A stretch of 64,000 nucleotides of DNA from Halobacterium jilantaiense (GTDB taxonomy: Archaea > Halobacteriota > Halobacteria > Halobacteriales > Halobacteriaceae): contig NZ_FOJA01000001.1 in NCBI RefSeq assembly GCF_900110535.1, positions 2,081,393 to 2,145,392 on the forward strand, written 5' to 3'. The position numbers and the translations under genes are program-made. The notes beneath the pieces are model-generated. The model did not search any database. It was not told where the DNA came from and worked only from the letters and a program-made list of their open reading frames with translations. Of this stretch, positions 8,019-17,643 are shown piece by piece. Every line of letters starts with the position of its first letter. Positions within the stretch are counted from its first letter, which is position 1.

Positions 8019-9383
8019 ATGACGAACGGACATTCCGAAACCGACGGGCTGACAGACCGGGAGCAGGCGGTACTGGACGAGATCGAGGCGGAGGGCATCG
8101 ACTTCCTGCGGCTGCAGTTCACGGACATCCTCGGCACGGTGAAGAACGTCTCCATCCCCGCCCACCAGGCGGAGAAGGCGTTCACGGAGGGCATCTACTT
8201 CGACGGCTCCTCCATCGAGGGCTTCGTGCGCATCCAGGAGTCGGACATGCGCCTCGACCCCGACCCCGACACGTTCGCGGTGCTCCCGTGGCGGTCGAAC
8301 GGCGAGGGCGGGAGCGCCCGCCTCATCTGTGACGTCGTCGACCGCGAGGGCAACGCGTTCGCCGGCGGCCCCCGCCAGGTCCTGAAGAACGTCCTCGCGC
8401 GCGCCGAGGAGATGGGGTACTCGGTGAGCATCGGGCCCGAGCCCGAGTTCTTCCTCTTCGAGAAAGACGAGGAGGGCAACGCCACCACGGACGCCCACGA
8501 CAACGGCGGCTACTTCGACCTCGCGCCGAAGGACCTCGCGTCGGACATCCGCCGCGAAATCATCTTCACCCTCGAGGAGATGGGCTTCGAAATCGAGGCC
8601 AGCCACCACGAGGTCGCCCGCGGTCAGCACGAGATCAACTTCAAGTACGACGACGCGCTCACCACCGCGGACAACATCGCGACGTTCCGCTCGGTCGTGC
8701 GCGCCGTCGCCGAGCAGAACGACGTGCACGCGACGTTCATGCCGAAGCCCATCGGCGAAATCAACGGCTCGGGCATGCACAGCCACATCTCGCTGTTCGA
8801 CGAGGACGGCGAGAACGCGTTCGCCGACGACGACGACGAGTTCAACCTCTCCGAGACGGCCTACCAGTTCATGGGCGGCGTGCTCGAACACGCGCCAGCG
8901 TTCACCGCAGTGACGAACCCGACGGTGAACTCCTACAAGCGTCTGGTCCCCGGCTACGAGGCACCGGTCTACATCGCGTGGAGCGACGTGAACCGGTCGG
9001 CGCTCATCCGCGTCCCGGACGCCGCCGGCGTCTCCGCGCGCTTCGAGATTCGCTCGCCGGACCCGTCCTGTAACCCCTACCTCGCGCTCGCCGCGGTCAT
9101 CGCGTCCGGGCTGGACGGCATCGAGACGGGTGCCGACCCCGGCGACGCAGTCCGCGAGGACATCTACGAGTTCGACGACGAGAAGCGCGCCGAGTACGGC
9201 ATCGAGACGCTGCCCGGGAACCTCGGCGAGGCCATCACGGCGCTCGAGGCGGACTCGGTCCTCCAGGAAGCGCTCGGCCCGCACGTCTCCGAGAAGTTCG
9301 CGGAGGCCAAGCGCCAGGAGTTCTCGGAGTACAAGGCGTCCGTCTCCGAGTGGGAGACCGACCGCTACCTCGAGAAGTTCTGA
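8019..9383 (+). CDS. glnA: Glutamine synthetase
   Basis: 454 residues, typical of [22 protein letters not shown] and the Mg-binding [10 protein letters not shown] occur in the N-terminal half. [11 protein letters not shown] is the glutamate/ammonia site, and [12 protein letters not shown] is the conserved C-terminal segment. The enzyme makes glutamine from glutamate, ammonia and ATP in the cytoplasm. I see no clear bacterial-type adenylylation loop, so control is probably transcriptional. A CATTTAGTG box about 35 nt upstream could be the TATA element. The 3' end overlaps the convergent PAP2 gene by 19 nt. Confidence 0.96.
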   Translation: MTNGHSETDGLTDREQAVLDEIEAEGIDFLRLQFTDILGTVKNVSIPAHQAEKAFTEGIYFDGSSIEGFVRIQESDMRLDPDPDTFAVLPWRSNGEGGSARLICDVVDREGNAFAGGPRQVLKNVLARAEEMGYSVSIGPEPEFFLFEKDEEGNATTDAHDNGGYFDLAPKDLASDIRREIIFTLEEMGFEIEASHHEVARGQHEINFKYDDALTTADNIATFRSVVRAVAEQNDVHATFMPKPIGEINGSGMHSHISLFDEDGENAFADDDDEFNLSETAYQFMGGVLEHAPAFTAVTNPTVNSYKRLVPGYEAPVYIAWSDVNRSALIRVPDAAGVSARFEIRSPDPSCNPYLALAAVIASGLDGIETGADPGDAVREDIYEFDDEKRAEYGIETLPGNLGEAITALEADSVLQEALGPHVSEKFAEAKRQEFSEYKASVSEWETDRYLEKF

Positions 9384-10192
9384 ACGGCGGGCAGCCCCAC
9401 GAACACCGTTCCGGCCGCGACGTGGGTCGCGAACACCGCCGCCGCCGCGGCCTCCACGGCGAGCGTCGCCGCGGCGGCTCCGCCGACCGCGAGCACGACG
9501 CCCGTGCTCGCCACGGGCCGCACCGCCTCGGTCACTCGTTCTCGCTCCGTGACGAGCAGCCAGCCCGCGAGCGCGCCGCTCGTCCCGCCGAGCGCCGCCA
9601 CGGCGTCCACGGTCGGTCCGGCCACGACGACGGCCGCCACCGCGAGCGCGACGGCGAGCAGGAAGCCGTAGACGACGCGACGCCGCGTCGCGGCGAGCGC
9701 CAGCCCGACGAACGCCGTTCCGGCGGTCATCCCCGCGAGCACGTCGACGAGGTAGTGGACGCCGAGCGCCACGCGCGTGAACGACACGAGCACAATCAGT
9801 CCCGCACCGACGAGATACCGGCGCGGTCGCGAGCCGACCGCGAGCAGCGCCGCCAGCCCGCTGTAGAACACCGTCGCTCCGGTGGCGTGCCCGCTCGGGA
9901 AGCCGTTGCCGTCCTCGGCGATTCGCATCACCGACTCGGGCGGCCGCGGCTCCGCGAACGCGCCCTTCAGCAACACGACCAGCGCCAGCCCGCCGATGGT
10001 GACGGCGAGCAGACGCGCGCCGTCCCGGCGGTCCAGCAGGCCCAGTCGCTCCCCGAAGAGGTACGCGAACGGCCCGGCGCTCGTCACGACGTACGTACTC
10101 CCGAGCGCGGTGAGGACCACCAGCACCGCGACCAGCGCGTCCGGAACGCTGCCCGCGACGAGTTCGGTGACGCCGACGCCGCGCGCGCTCAC
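9365..10192 (-). CDS. PAP2-family membrane phosphatase
   Basis: 275 residues with several membrane helices. All three PAP2/acid phosphatase motifs are visible: KGAFAEPRP (KX6RP), FPSGHATG (PSGH) and [12 protein letters not shown] (S/T-R-X5-H-X3-D). The likely substrate is a lipid phosphate such as phosphatidate, isoprenyl diphosphate or phosphatidylglycerophosphate; sequence does not decide. The GTG start at 10192 overlaps the stop of the upstream YihY-like gene by 4 nt (GTGA), giving a two-gene membrane operon. Confidence 0.88.
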   Translation of the reverse strand: MSARGVGVTELVAGSVPDALVAVLVVLTALGSTYVVTSAGPFAYLFGERLGLLDRRDGARLLAVTIGGLALVVLLKGAFAEPRPPESVMRIAEDGNGFPSGHATGATVFYSGLAALLAVGSRPRRYLVGAGLIVLVSFTRVALGVHYLVDVLAGMTAGTAFVGLALAATRRRVVYGFLLAVALAVAAVVVAGPTVDAVAALGGTSGALAGWLLVTERERVTEAVRPVASTGVVLAVGGAAAATLAVEAAAAAVFATHVAAGTVFVGLPAVQNFSR

Positions 10193-11364
10193 GACCGCCA
10201 CGACCGCACGCGGTCCGCGACTTTCCCCGGCAGCCCGACCGCGTTCACGCCGATGCCGAACAGCACCATCAGGGTGTAGAGGCCGAGCGTCGACAGCCAC
10301 ACCACGAGCATCGCGAGTATCGCCCAGCCGCCGGAGAGGTAGGCGAACGCCGCGACGGTCATCCCGGTGCCGTACAGCAACACGAGGTACGGTCCCCAGC
10401 CGCGGGCTTTCCCGCGGCGCTGGCGGGCGCGCACGTACTGCCGCAGGTCCGCCTCGAGGTCGTCGCGACTCACTGTCTTCGCGTCTAATTCTTCGCGGAG
10501 CGCCGCGACTTCGGCTCCGAGGGCGGCGACGTCCGGGGCCTCGTCGGGGGGCTCGCGGCCGCTGTCCGTGTCGTCTTCGTTGTCGTCAGTTCGTCCCGAC
10601 AGCACGGCGTTGAATACCGCCCCGACCGTGATAATGATGCCGCCGAAGTAGAGGAACGTAACGAACAACAGCGCGCCACCGAGTACACCGTACAGTTCGA
10701 GGCTCGCGGTCTGTGCGTAGACGCGGAACCCCTCGACGAGCGCCGTCCAGCCGACCGCTCCGAAGACGGCTCCGGGCACCGCGTTCTGGAGTGTCATTCC
10801 GACGTCCGGGAACACGTAGTACGCGGGCAGGAAGAGCACGGACAGCACGACGACGAGCGACGCGACACTCGTGACGTTCGCGAACGGCAGCAGCCCGAGC
10901 ACCGGAGCCGCGATGCCGATGCCGGCCGCGACCACGACCGCGACCGGAATCGTCACCAGCACGACGCTGGCGTCTTTCAACTGGTCGACGAGCCCTTCGC
11001 TCCCCTCGACGCCGTAAATCTGGGAGAACGCCACGTCGAGTCCGCGGAACAGCTTCAGCCCGGACCACGCCAGCAGCGCGACGCTCACCACGGTCGCGCT
11101 CGCCCGGCCCTCGGTGTTGGTGACGGCGTTGCGCACCGCCTGCTGGCCGGTGCCGGAGAGGAACTCGTCGGTCAGCCGGAGCCCCTCCTCGACGAGCGCG
11201 TCGCCCCCGAGCGCCTGGCCGACTGTCACTCCGAGCAACACCAGCGGCACGATGCTCACGAACGCGTAGTACGCGATGGCGGCCGCGAGGAACGTCACTT
11301 GCTCGTCGCGGGCTCCCGTCGCTGTCTGCCGAGCGACGACCGCGGCGCGTCGGAGTCGTGTCAC
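10189..11364 (-). CDS. YihY/BrkB-family inner membrane protein
   Basis: 391 residues starting at GTG. The N-terminal half has about six hydrophobic segments with the family pattern AAAIAYYAFVSIVPLVLLG, a ...LLAWSGLKLFRGLDVAF motif and FVTFLYFGGIIITVGAVFNA. A charged acidic/coiled stretch (about 275-330) is followed by two more membrane helices that the core family lacks. Older names as 'ribonuclease BN' are not supported; the function is unknown. It is translationally coupled to the PAP2 gene, suggesting an envelope or lipid role (inference). Confidence 0.85.
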   Translation of the reverse strand: MTRLRRAAVVARQTATGARDEQVTFLAAAIAYYAFVSIVPLVLLGVTVGQALGGDALVEEGLRLTDEFLSGTGQQAVRNAVTNTEGRASATVVSVALLAWSGLKLFRGLDVAFSQIYGVEGSEGLVDQLKDASVVLVTIPVAVVVAAGIGIAAPVLGLLPFANVTSVASLVVVLSVLFLPAYYVFPDVGMTLQNAVPGAVFGAVGWTALVEGFRVYAQTASLELYGVLGGALLFVTFLYFGGIIITVGAVFNAVLSGRTDDNEDDTDSGREPPDEAPDVAALGAEVAALREELDAKTVSRDDLEADLRQYVRARQRRGKARGWGPYLVLLYGTGMTVAAFAYLSGGWAILAMLVVWLSTLGLYTLMVLFGIGVNAVGLPGKVADRVRSWRS

Positions 11365-11404
11365 ACGTCAGACTTCCACGGCGTCCGGTATAAATCGCCG
11401 CGGC

Positions 11405-12523
11405 TCACCCGAGGACGGCGGCCTCGATGTCCCCGAGCCCGCCGTCGGTCTTGAACGTCGTGCCGCCGAAGTGCGTTCGGGAGGCGTCGAGGCCGGCGTC
11501 CCGGAGCAGGTCGAGAAACTCGTCCATGCCCACCGCGGGCTCGCCCCACTGGCTGTACAGCCGGTGCTGGTCGTAGTGCGTCGGCTCGTGGAGCTCGCCC
11601 TCGATGGTCTGCAGGAGGTGGAACGCCTGCGAGGCCTCGCCCATCTCGCCGGTGAGGTGTTCGCGCACGCTCGCCGCGAAGTCGACGTCGTGGGCGGCCC
11701 CGAGCCAGAGCGGGCCGGCCGTGAGCACCTGGCTGCCGCCACAGCGCGGGCACTCGTCCCGCGGGTCGGCGACGAGGCCGTGCTCGTGTTCGCGGTAGAG
11801 GCACTGCTGGCAGTGGTAGACGTGCCCGAGTTCGTCGATTGCCTCGTTCGCGTCCGTCGCCCGGTGGTGGAGTTCGAGGTACGTCCGCACGTAGTGGTCG
11901 CTGACGTGGCTCAGAATCGGTGTGACGCCCACGTCGTAGCGCGCCGCGGTCCGCGCCATCGCCCCCAGCAGGACGCGCAGCCCCATCTCCGCGTGGTACT
12001 CGGTGTTCCGGGGGGTCGCGGAGTACTTCCGCACGCCGGACTCGAAGTGCGCGCCGCACAGCGGCGCGGTGTCCGTCGCCGTCACGCAGACGAGGTTCCG
12101 GGCGTTCGCGAACGCCGCGTCAGCGAACGGAATCGGGGAGCCGAAGGGGTCGACGTCCACCACGTCGAACACGCGGTCGTCGTCGTGCAGGACGCTGTTG
12201 GCGTCCCGCTCGACCACTTCGCCGTCGAGGCCGTTGCGCGCGAGGTTCTCCCCGGCCAACTCGACGGCGTCCGGGTCGAGGTCCGCGAGCGTCGCGTCCC
12301 AGCCGTTCGCGGCGGCACGCACCCCGCGGATGCCGCTTGCGGTCATCGCGTCGAGGTACGTCTCGGCCCGCGGCTCGCGCTCCCGGAACGCCGACAGCGT
12401 CGCCACGGTCAGGTCGCGATTGAGTTCCTGCGTCTCGTTGAAGAACACGTCGTCGGCGGCACCCTCGCCGCCGCCCGACGCCTCCGGGACCTCCACCGCG
12501 ACGCCGCCTTCCTCGACGAGCAT
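11405..12523 (-). CDS. trm1: tRNA (guanine(26)-N2)-dimethyltransferase
   Basis: 372 residues, the normal archaeal Trm1 length. [19 protein letters not shown] and [13 protein letters not shown] are the SAM-binding and catalytic DPFG(S/T)P motifs. The C-terminal half has a zinc site, CQQCLYREH followed by CPRCGG. Trm1 makes N2,N2-dimethylguanosine at position 26 of many tRNAs. The gene stands alone between aceB (upstream) and yihY (downstream), with short gaps and the same direction. Confidence 0.95.
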   Translation of the reverse strand: MLVEEGGVAVEVPEASGGGEGAADDVFFNETQELNRDLTVATLSAFREREPRAETYLDAMTASGIRGVRAAANGWDATLADLDPDAVELAGENLARNGLDGEVVERDANSVLHDDDRVFDVVDVDPFGSPIPFADAAFANARNLVCVTATDTAPLCGAHFESGVRKYSATPRNTEYHAEMGLRVLLGAMARTAARYDVGVTPILSHVSDHYVRTYLELHHRATDANEAIDELGHVYHCQQCLYREHEHGLVADPRDECPRCGGSQVLTAGPLWLGAAHDVDFAASVREHLTGEMGEASQAFHLLQTIEGELHEPTHYDQHRLYSQWGEPAVGMDEFLDLLRDAGLDASRTHFGGTTFKTDGGLGDIEAAVLG

Positions 12524-12592
12524 ACCGCTACTCGACGGCGTCGCGAAAAAAGGACGACGGTTGGCGGACGCGAGCGCGCAGCGGGCGGTCGG

Positions 12593-13903
12593 CTACTCGC
12601 CGAGTTCGGTCGCGCGCTCGACGACCTCGCGGCCGTACCGGTCGGCCAGCGCGTCGTGCTGGTCGGGCCGATGCTCGTAGACGTCTTGAAACAGGTCTAT
12701 CGGCGTCTTCGCGGCCTGATACGTCGCCTCGTCCCACATCCGGTCGGTCTCGATGTCCACTGGAACCCCGTCGATTTCGAGGGTGGCCCCTCGCGTCATC
12801 GCGATTGCGCCCCGCCCCGCCGCTTTCGCGGCCTCGAACTCCGCCATCGAGTCCACGATGTCGGCCATGCTCGGGACGTACGACGTGCGCGCGAGCAGTT
12901 CCGCCCGGAGTTCGTCGGGGCCGAGGTCGTGCTCGCGGCCGTCGGCGTGCAGGACGTAGCCGTCCCCGGTGTCGTCGAGGCCGAGGTCGTCGCCGTCGTA
13001 CACCCAGCGGCCGTCCGCCTCCCGGAGTTCGGTCTCGGACTCGCCGTCGTCGAGCAGCCAGTAGCCCGCCTCCGGCGGCAGGGGTTCGGTGTTCGCTTCG
13101 ACCACCTGGCCCGGGGTCAGCGACCAGATGCCCGTCATCCCCTTCGCGCGGTTCGCCGTCATGCGGTCGCGGTACCCCTCGACGTCCCGGATGTCGTCGA
13201 AGGGACCGTCGACCGCAATCAGACCGGCGGCGCTCGCGCCACGGGACGTGTTGTGGCGCAACTCCGGCCACTCGGGGAGTTCGCCGGTCGGCGTCATCGC
13301 CCGCATGTCCTTCGTGTAGTCGACCTCGCCGTCCACCAGCAGGAACAGCCGTTCGAGGTTGTTCGACGGCTTCCCCATCTCCTCGCGGAGGTCGCCCATC
13401 GCGAGTTCGGCCTCGCCGCTCTCGACGATGACGGACATCGAGAGGCTGCCCTCGTCGAGGCCGTGGTCGGTCTCAACGACGGTCAGGAACTCGTCGGCCT
13501 TCTTCCAGTCGTCGACGTCGCCGACCTCGGGAATCACGAAGCCGTCGAGGTGTTCGACAGCCCCTCGCTCGGGGTCGGCCATCGCGTGCATCTGCTGGAA
13601 CCCCGCGTGCCGCGTCGCCGGGTCCTCGCGGTGCCAGACGACTCGCGGGTGAATCTCGCCCGGGAAGTCCGCGCCGTGCTCGCTCACGACCTCGACGACG
13701 TTCTCGACGCCCTGGTCGCGCATCGACGGCGCGGTGGCGTCCTCGTTGTCCGGCACCCACACGTCGGGGGCCTCCACCCCCCGGAGCTCGGCTGCGCTCC
13801 GGAGCATCTTCGCGGAGTCGTCGTCGTCCACGGCCGTCGGGGACGTGAAGAACGTCCGCACGAACTCGCGGTCGTAGTGGCGGGCGGTCGGGTCAGTCGT
13901 CAT
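12593..13903 (-). CDS. aceB: Malate synthase, haloarchaeal type (glyoxylate shunt)
   Basis: 436 residues from [57 protein letters not shown] (in part) and [21 protein letters not shown] (in part) are features of the compact malate synthase described from Haloferax, shorter than the bacterial A and G types. It condenses glyoxylate and acetyl-CoA to malate. The start is 11 nt inside the end of aceA, so the two enzymes are coupled. The pair allows growth on acetate or fatty acids; thiolase, acyl-CoA synthetase and crotonase genes occur elsewhere in the window. Confidence 0.93.
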   Translation of the reverse strand: MTTDPTARHYDREFVRTFFTSPTAVDDDDSAKMLRSAAELRGVEAPDVWVPDNEDATAPSMRDQGVENVVEVVSEHGADFPGEIHPRVVWHREDPATRHAGFQQMHAMADPERGAVEHLDGFVIPEVGDVDDWKKADEFLTVVETDHGLDEGSLSMSVIVESGEAELAMGDLREEMGKPSNNLERLFLLVDGEVDYTKDMRAMTPTGELPEWPELRHNTSRGASAAGLIAVDGPFDDIRDVEGYRDRMTANRAKGMTGIWSLTPGQVVEANTEPLPPEAGYWLLDDGESETELREADGRWVYDGDDLGLDDTGDGYVLHADGREHDLGPDELRAELLARTSYVPSMADIVDSMAEFEAAKAAGRGAIAMTRGATLEIDGVPVDIETDRMWDEATYQAAKTPIDLFQDVYEHRPDQHDALADRYGREVVERATELGE

Positions 13904-14945
13904 CGCTGGCTTCCGTGGTCGCGCCGTCTTCGGCCGTGATGGGGTCGGCTTCGTCCTCGCTGTACCCCTCCGACTGCTCGATGCGGCGCTTCGCCTCCGG
14001 GTCGAACTGCGTCTCGATGTCCTGATAGCGGCTGACAAGCGAGAGGTCGTGGTGGCTCTCCGTCTCGTGGCCGAGGTAGCGGTCTTCGAGGTCGAACTGC
14101 GCTTCCTCGGCGTTCTCCTGGATGTTCACCATGTCCTCGTAGACGGCGTGGGCTCCGGAGTGTAGGCCAAATAGGGTGATGAAGACGTACTTGTAGCCGA
14201 GGTCGCCGAGCTCCTCGAACGTCAGCGGGTCGTCCTGCTCGCTCCACGCGAACGACGACGAGTAGTTGAACGCCAAATCGAGGTCCGGGTGGGTCTCGTG
14301 GATGGTCTCGGCGTACTCGACGGCGTCCTCCCGGGACGGGTCGGGCATCTCCGGCCACACCAGGTCGACGCCCGCGTCGGCGTAGATGCGGCCGCGTTCG
14401 AGGTGTTCCTCCCAGTCGCCGTTCGCGGACCCGTAGGCGTCGGTGCGCGCGATGATGACCGTGTCCTCGCACTGCTTGGCGTCGACGGCGGCCTCGAAGC
14501 GCGCCCTGGCCTTCTCCCGGGAGACAATCTGTTTGCCCGCGATGTGGCCGCAGCGCTTCGGCGTCGTCTGGTCCTCGATGTGGATGGCGGCGACGCCCGC
14601 CTTCTCGTACTCGCGGACGGCGCGCCGGACGTTGTGGATGCCGCCGTAGCCCGTGTCGCAGTCGGCGACCACGGGGAGGCTGGTGGCGTCGACGATGCGC
14701 TTGGCGTTCTCGACCATCTCGGTCATCGACACCATCTCCAGGTCCGGGAAGCCGAACTGCCCGAGGACGGTGGAGTACCCGCTCATGTAGACGGCGTCGT
14801 GGCCGGCGCGCTCGGCGAGCCGCGCGTCGAGGGCGTGGTAGAGCCCGGGCGCGAACACGTACTGGTCGTCGAGCAGCTCGCGGAACTCGCGGGCTGCGGG
14901 GTTGTCGATGTCTCGTCGCGTGTAGTCGGGGTACTCGTCAGTCAT
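13893..14945 (-). CDS. aceA: Isocitrate lyase
   Basis: 350 residues, short like other haloarchaeal isocitrate lyases. [17 protein letters not shown] contains the K-R-C-G-H catalytic signature (the usual form is KKCGH). [11 protein letters not shown] holds metal-binding Asp residues, and IARTDAYGS and FNYSSSFAW complete the PEP-mutase/ICL barrel. It splits isocitrate into succinate and glyoxylate, feeding aceB immediately downstream. The start overlaps the end of a 53-codon ORF by 8 nt (ATGACTGA). Confidence 0.95.
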   Translation of the reverse strand: MTDEYPDYTRRDIDNPAAREFRELLDDQYVFAPGLYHALDARLAERAGHDAVYMSGYSTVLGQFGFPDLEMVSMTEMVENAKRIVDATSLPVVADCDTGYGGIHNVRRAVREYEKAGVAAIHIEDQTTPKRCGHIAGKQIVSREKARARFEAAVDAKQCEDTVIIARTDAYGSANGDWEEHLERGRIYADAGVDLVWPEMPDPSREDAVEYAETIHETHPDLDLAFNYSSSFAWSEQDDPLTFEELGDLGYKYVFITLFGLHSGAHAVYEDMVNIQENAEEAQFDLEDRYLGHETESHHDLSLVSRYQDIETQFDPEAKRRIEQSEGYSEDEADPITAEDGATTEASDDD

Positions 14946-15099
14946 CAGTTGTGTCGGTGGGGTCGGCTGGCTCGTCGGTCGGTTCGTCGAGGCGGTGGCT
15001 GCGGACTGTCTCGTCGAGCCACGTCTCGCGGTCGTAGTCGGTTCGCATGTCGGGGACGACTGGCGCGCCCGTGTTCTCTATGTCAGTGTAGGTTGGCAT
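14938..15099 (-). CDS. 53-aa acidic ORF coupled to aceA
   Basis: ATG at 15099 opens a 53-residue frame: [18 protein letters not shown], then a charged helix ([17 protein letters not shown]) and an Asp/Thr/Pro-rich tail ending TDTTDD. Its stop overlaps the aceA start by 8 nt, so ribosomes finishing it would be placed to start aceA. Codon use is haloarchaeal (G/C third positions, acidic). No known domain is recognised. It may be a real microprotein of the glyoxylate shunt or a coupling leader. Confidence 0.6.
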   Translation of the reverse strand: MPTYTDIENTGAPVVPDMRTDYDRETWLDETVRSHRLDEPTDEPADPTDTTDD

Positions 15100-15210
15100 C
15101 GGCGTTGTCGGGGGGGCTGCGGTTGTGGTCGCGTGGTGGTGCTGCGGGCGGGGGTCTGACCGAGATGGCCTGCTACGCGCATTGCGACCAGACAGGCATC
15201 GAGGACACGA

Positions 15211-15231
15211 ATAAAGTTAATGATTAATCAT
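15211..15231. promoter_or_regulatory. Promoter region of the aceA operon with a 12-bp palindrome
   Basis: AATAAAGTT (15211-15219, read AACTTTATT on the minus strand) is a TATA-like element for the 53-aa ORF/aceA/aceB unit. ATGATTAATCAT at 15220-15231 is a perfect palindrome just upstream of it. A second A/T-rich stretch (about 15246-15266) follows. The layout suggests a regulator site controlling the glyoxylate shunt. Confidence 0.45.
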
Positions 15232-15350
15232 GTGGAATTGGGTTGGTATAATGGATAATAATTAAGGTCTCAGATTGGCGCGTGTAAACACACCGCACGA
15301 ACTCGCTGCTAACCGAACCTGCTATACCACGCCCCACCCAACGAACGGCC

Positions 15351-15689
15351 GTGCCCGAGGTCGACGACTGGCGCGACGCGCTCGCCGACGACGGCGAACT
15401 CACGCCAGCCACCACGGAACGCATCCTCGACGCCCACGGCGACCGCGGCCAGCGCGCCATCGAAGCCGCCAGCGAAGGCCGCGTCAAACAGTACAACGAC
15501 TTCACCGTCGTCGTCGGCCACGGCGACGAGTACATCGTCGAAGCCGGCTCCTGCAACTGCGAGGACGCCCAGTACAACCTCGGCCCGGAGGAATCCTGCT
15601 GGCACGCCCTCGCCGCCGCCATCGCCGACCGCGTCGGCGAAGTCGACCACCACGACATGTTCTACAGCGACGTCCGAGACTTCGTCTGA
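15351..15689 (+). CDS. SWIM zinc-finger protein
   Basis: 112 residues from a GTG start; CTATACC about 26 nt upstream fits a leaderless transcript. The pattern C-N-C-E-D...ESCWHALAAAIA is the CxC...CxH zinc-binding SWIM motif at about residues 68-90, preceded by a beta-rich segment (FTVVVGHGDEYIVEAGSC). SWIM domains bind DNA or proteins. Small haloarchaeal SWIM proteins have no established function. The gene is alone, divergent from the aceA operon. Confidence 0.82.
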   Translation: MPEVDDWRDALADDGELTPATTERILDAHGDRGQRAIEAASEGRVKQYNDFTVVVGHGDEYIVEAGSCNCEDAQYNLGPEESCWHALAAAIADRVGEVDHHDMFYSDVRDFV

Positions 15690-15761
15690 GTCGTCCCGTC
15701 TCGCTGCGGGCGCGCCAGAGAGTATAATCGTCGGCGTCCCGTACGCGTACGGAACACCGTA

Positions 15762-17636
15762 ATGAACGAGAACGCCGACGTGGATTCGATAACTGACGCA
15801 GACGCGACGCTCGGCGGCGAGTCGCCGAACGTCTACGAGGTCATCTTCCGCGAGATGGAGGACGCAGTCTTCCTGATCGGCGTCGACCAGTCGGGCGACG
15901 ACTACCAGTTCACGTTCCGGCGAGACAACGCCTCACACCGGGACTTGACTGGCTTTTCGGAGGGCGAGATGCGCGGCCAGACGCCGCGTGAACTCCTCGG
16001 CGACGAACAGGGCGCGACCGTCGCGGCGAACTACCGTCGGTGTGTCGAACAGCGCGAATCCATCGAGTACGAGGAGACCCTGGACCTGCCGGGCGGCACC
16101 AGCCACTGGCAGACGAAACTCACCCCCATCGTCGAGAACGACACGGTGACACAGATTGTCGGTGTCGCCCGCGACATCACCGAGAAGAAGACCCAGGAGC
16201 GAGAGATACAGCGCCTCCACCGCAGATTCGAGACCGTCCTCGGAACGATGTCCGCGGCGGTGTTCCTGAAGGACACGGAGGGGCAGTACCTCCTGATGAA
16301 CCAGGCCTGCCGCGAGCTGTTCGGCCTCGACGACGGAGCGGTCATCGGGTCGACCGACGACGAACTGTTCCCCCCGGACGTCGCCCAGCGAGCCAGGGCG
16401 ACCGACCGGTACGTCACCGAGACCGGGGACACGACCGAAGTCGAGGAGACGATTCCGACGGCGACGGGGAGCACTGTCCGCCTCACGAGGAAGTCACCGG
16501 TGTACGACGACGACGGCGAGGTCACGGCGGTCTGTGGCGTGTCGACGAACATCACCGACCAAAAGCAGCGCGAACTCGAGCTTCGACGCCTCAAAGAGCG
16601 GTTCGAGCTCGCCGTCGAGGGCGCGAACCTCGGTGTCTGGGACTGGGATATGACCGCCGACGAGGTGACGTTCAACGAGCAGTGGGCCCGCATGCTCGGC
16701 CACCAGCCCCGCGAGGTCACACTCAGCTTCGCGGAGTGCGGACAGCGCGTCCACCCCGACGACCTCGACCAGATCGAGAGCGCACTGGACGCCAACCTCG
16801 CCGGCGACGCAGACCGCTTCGACACGGAACACCGGATGCAGACGGCCGACGGCGGCTGGAAGTGGGTCCGGGACATCGGCGAGGTCGCCGAGCGCAACGA
16901 GGACGGCGACCCGATTCGAGCCGTCGGCATCCACCTCGATATCGACGAGCGCAAAGCCTACGAGCACGCCCTCGAACGCCAGCGGGACAACCTCGAAGTC
17001 CTCAATCAGGTGGTTCGCCACGACGTCAGGAACGCCCTCCAGCTCGTGCTCGCGTACGGCGGCATGCTCGAAGACCGCGTCGAGGGCGACGGGGAGACAC
17101 ACCTCAGCAAGATTCTGAAAGCGGGCCGCGAGGCCGTCGACGTCACGCGGACCGCCGGCGACGTCACCAAGGTGTTGCTCCGTTCGGAGGCCGACCGGAC
17201 GCCGGTGAACGTCCGGCGGGTGCTCGAAGACCAGATCGACGGCGTCCGCGCCCGCCACGAGCGCGCCATCGTCTCTGTCGACGCGGCGATTCCGGACGCC
17301 GACGTGGTGGCCGACGACATGCTGGAGTCCGTCTTCCGGAATCTGCTCAACAACGCGGTCGTTCACAGCGACGCGACGCTCCCCGAAGTGTCGGTGTCGG
17401 CGACCGTCGAGGCGGACGTGGTTCGGGTCCGCGTCGCGGACAACGGGCCGGGGATTCCGGACGACGAGAAAGAGCGCATCTTCGACGAGGGCGAACGCGG
17501 CCTCGACAGCGATGGGACCGGGCTGGGGCTGTACCTCGTGCGGACGCTCGTCGACCGCTACGGCGGCGACGTCTGGGTCGAGGACAACGACCCCGACGGC
17601 AGCGTCTTCGTCGTCGAGTTGCGGCGCTCCGAGTGA
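15762..17636 (+). CDS. Multi-PAS sensor histidine kinase
   Basis: 624 residues, no membrane helix, so a cytoplasmic sensor. Three PAS/PAC units lie at about residues 25-145, 150-275 and 280-405; the third has the PAS_3 pattern with WVRDIGEVAERNEDGDP. The kinase core has the H-box VVRHDVRNALQ with His420, the N-box NLLNNAVVHS, and ATP-lid motifs DNGPGIPDDE and GTGLGLYLV. No response regulator is adjacent, so it is an orphan kinase in this window. Oxygen, redox or light sensing through PAS cofactors is possible but not shown. Confidence 0.93.
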   Translation: MNENADVDSITDADATLGGESPNVYEVIFREMEDAVFLIGVDQSGDDYQFTFRRDNASHRDLTGFSEGEMRGQTPRELLGDEQGATVAANYRRCVEQRESIEYEETLDLPGGTSHWQTKLTPIVENDTVTQIVGVARDITEKKTQEREIQRLHRRFETVLGTMSAAVFLKDTEGQYLLMNQACRELFGLDDGAVIGSTDDELFPPDVAQRARATDRYVTETGDTTEVEETIPTATGSTVRLTRKSPVYDDDGEVTAVCGVSTNITDQKQRELELRRLKERFELAVEGANLGVWDWDMTADEVTFNEQWARMLGHQPREVTLSFAECGQRVHPDDLDQIESALDANLAGDADRFDTEHRMQTADGGWKWVRDIGEVAERNEDGDPIRAVGIHLDIDERKAYEHALERQRDNLEVLNQVVRHDVRNALQLVLAYGGMLEDRVEGDGETHLSKILKAGREAVDVTRTAGDVTKVLLRSEADRTPVNVRRVLEDQIDGVRARHERAIVSVDAAIPDADVVADDMLESVFRNLLNNAVVHSDATLPEVSVSATVEADVVRVRVADNGPGIPDDEKERIFDEGERGLDSDGTGLGLYLVRTLVDRYGGDVWVEDNDPDGSVFVVELRRSE

Positions 17637-17643
17637 CCGGCGC

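Noticed and set aside
11276-13939. Very long plus-strand open frame opposite trm1 and aceB
   Set aside because: It is antisense to two clearly recognised enzymes, has low-complexity Arg/Val/Ala-rich composition typical of GC-rich shadow frames, and shows no domain.
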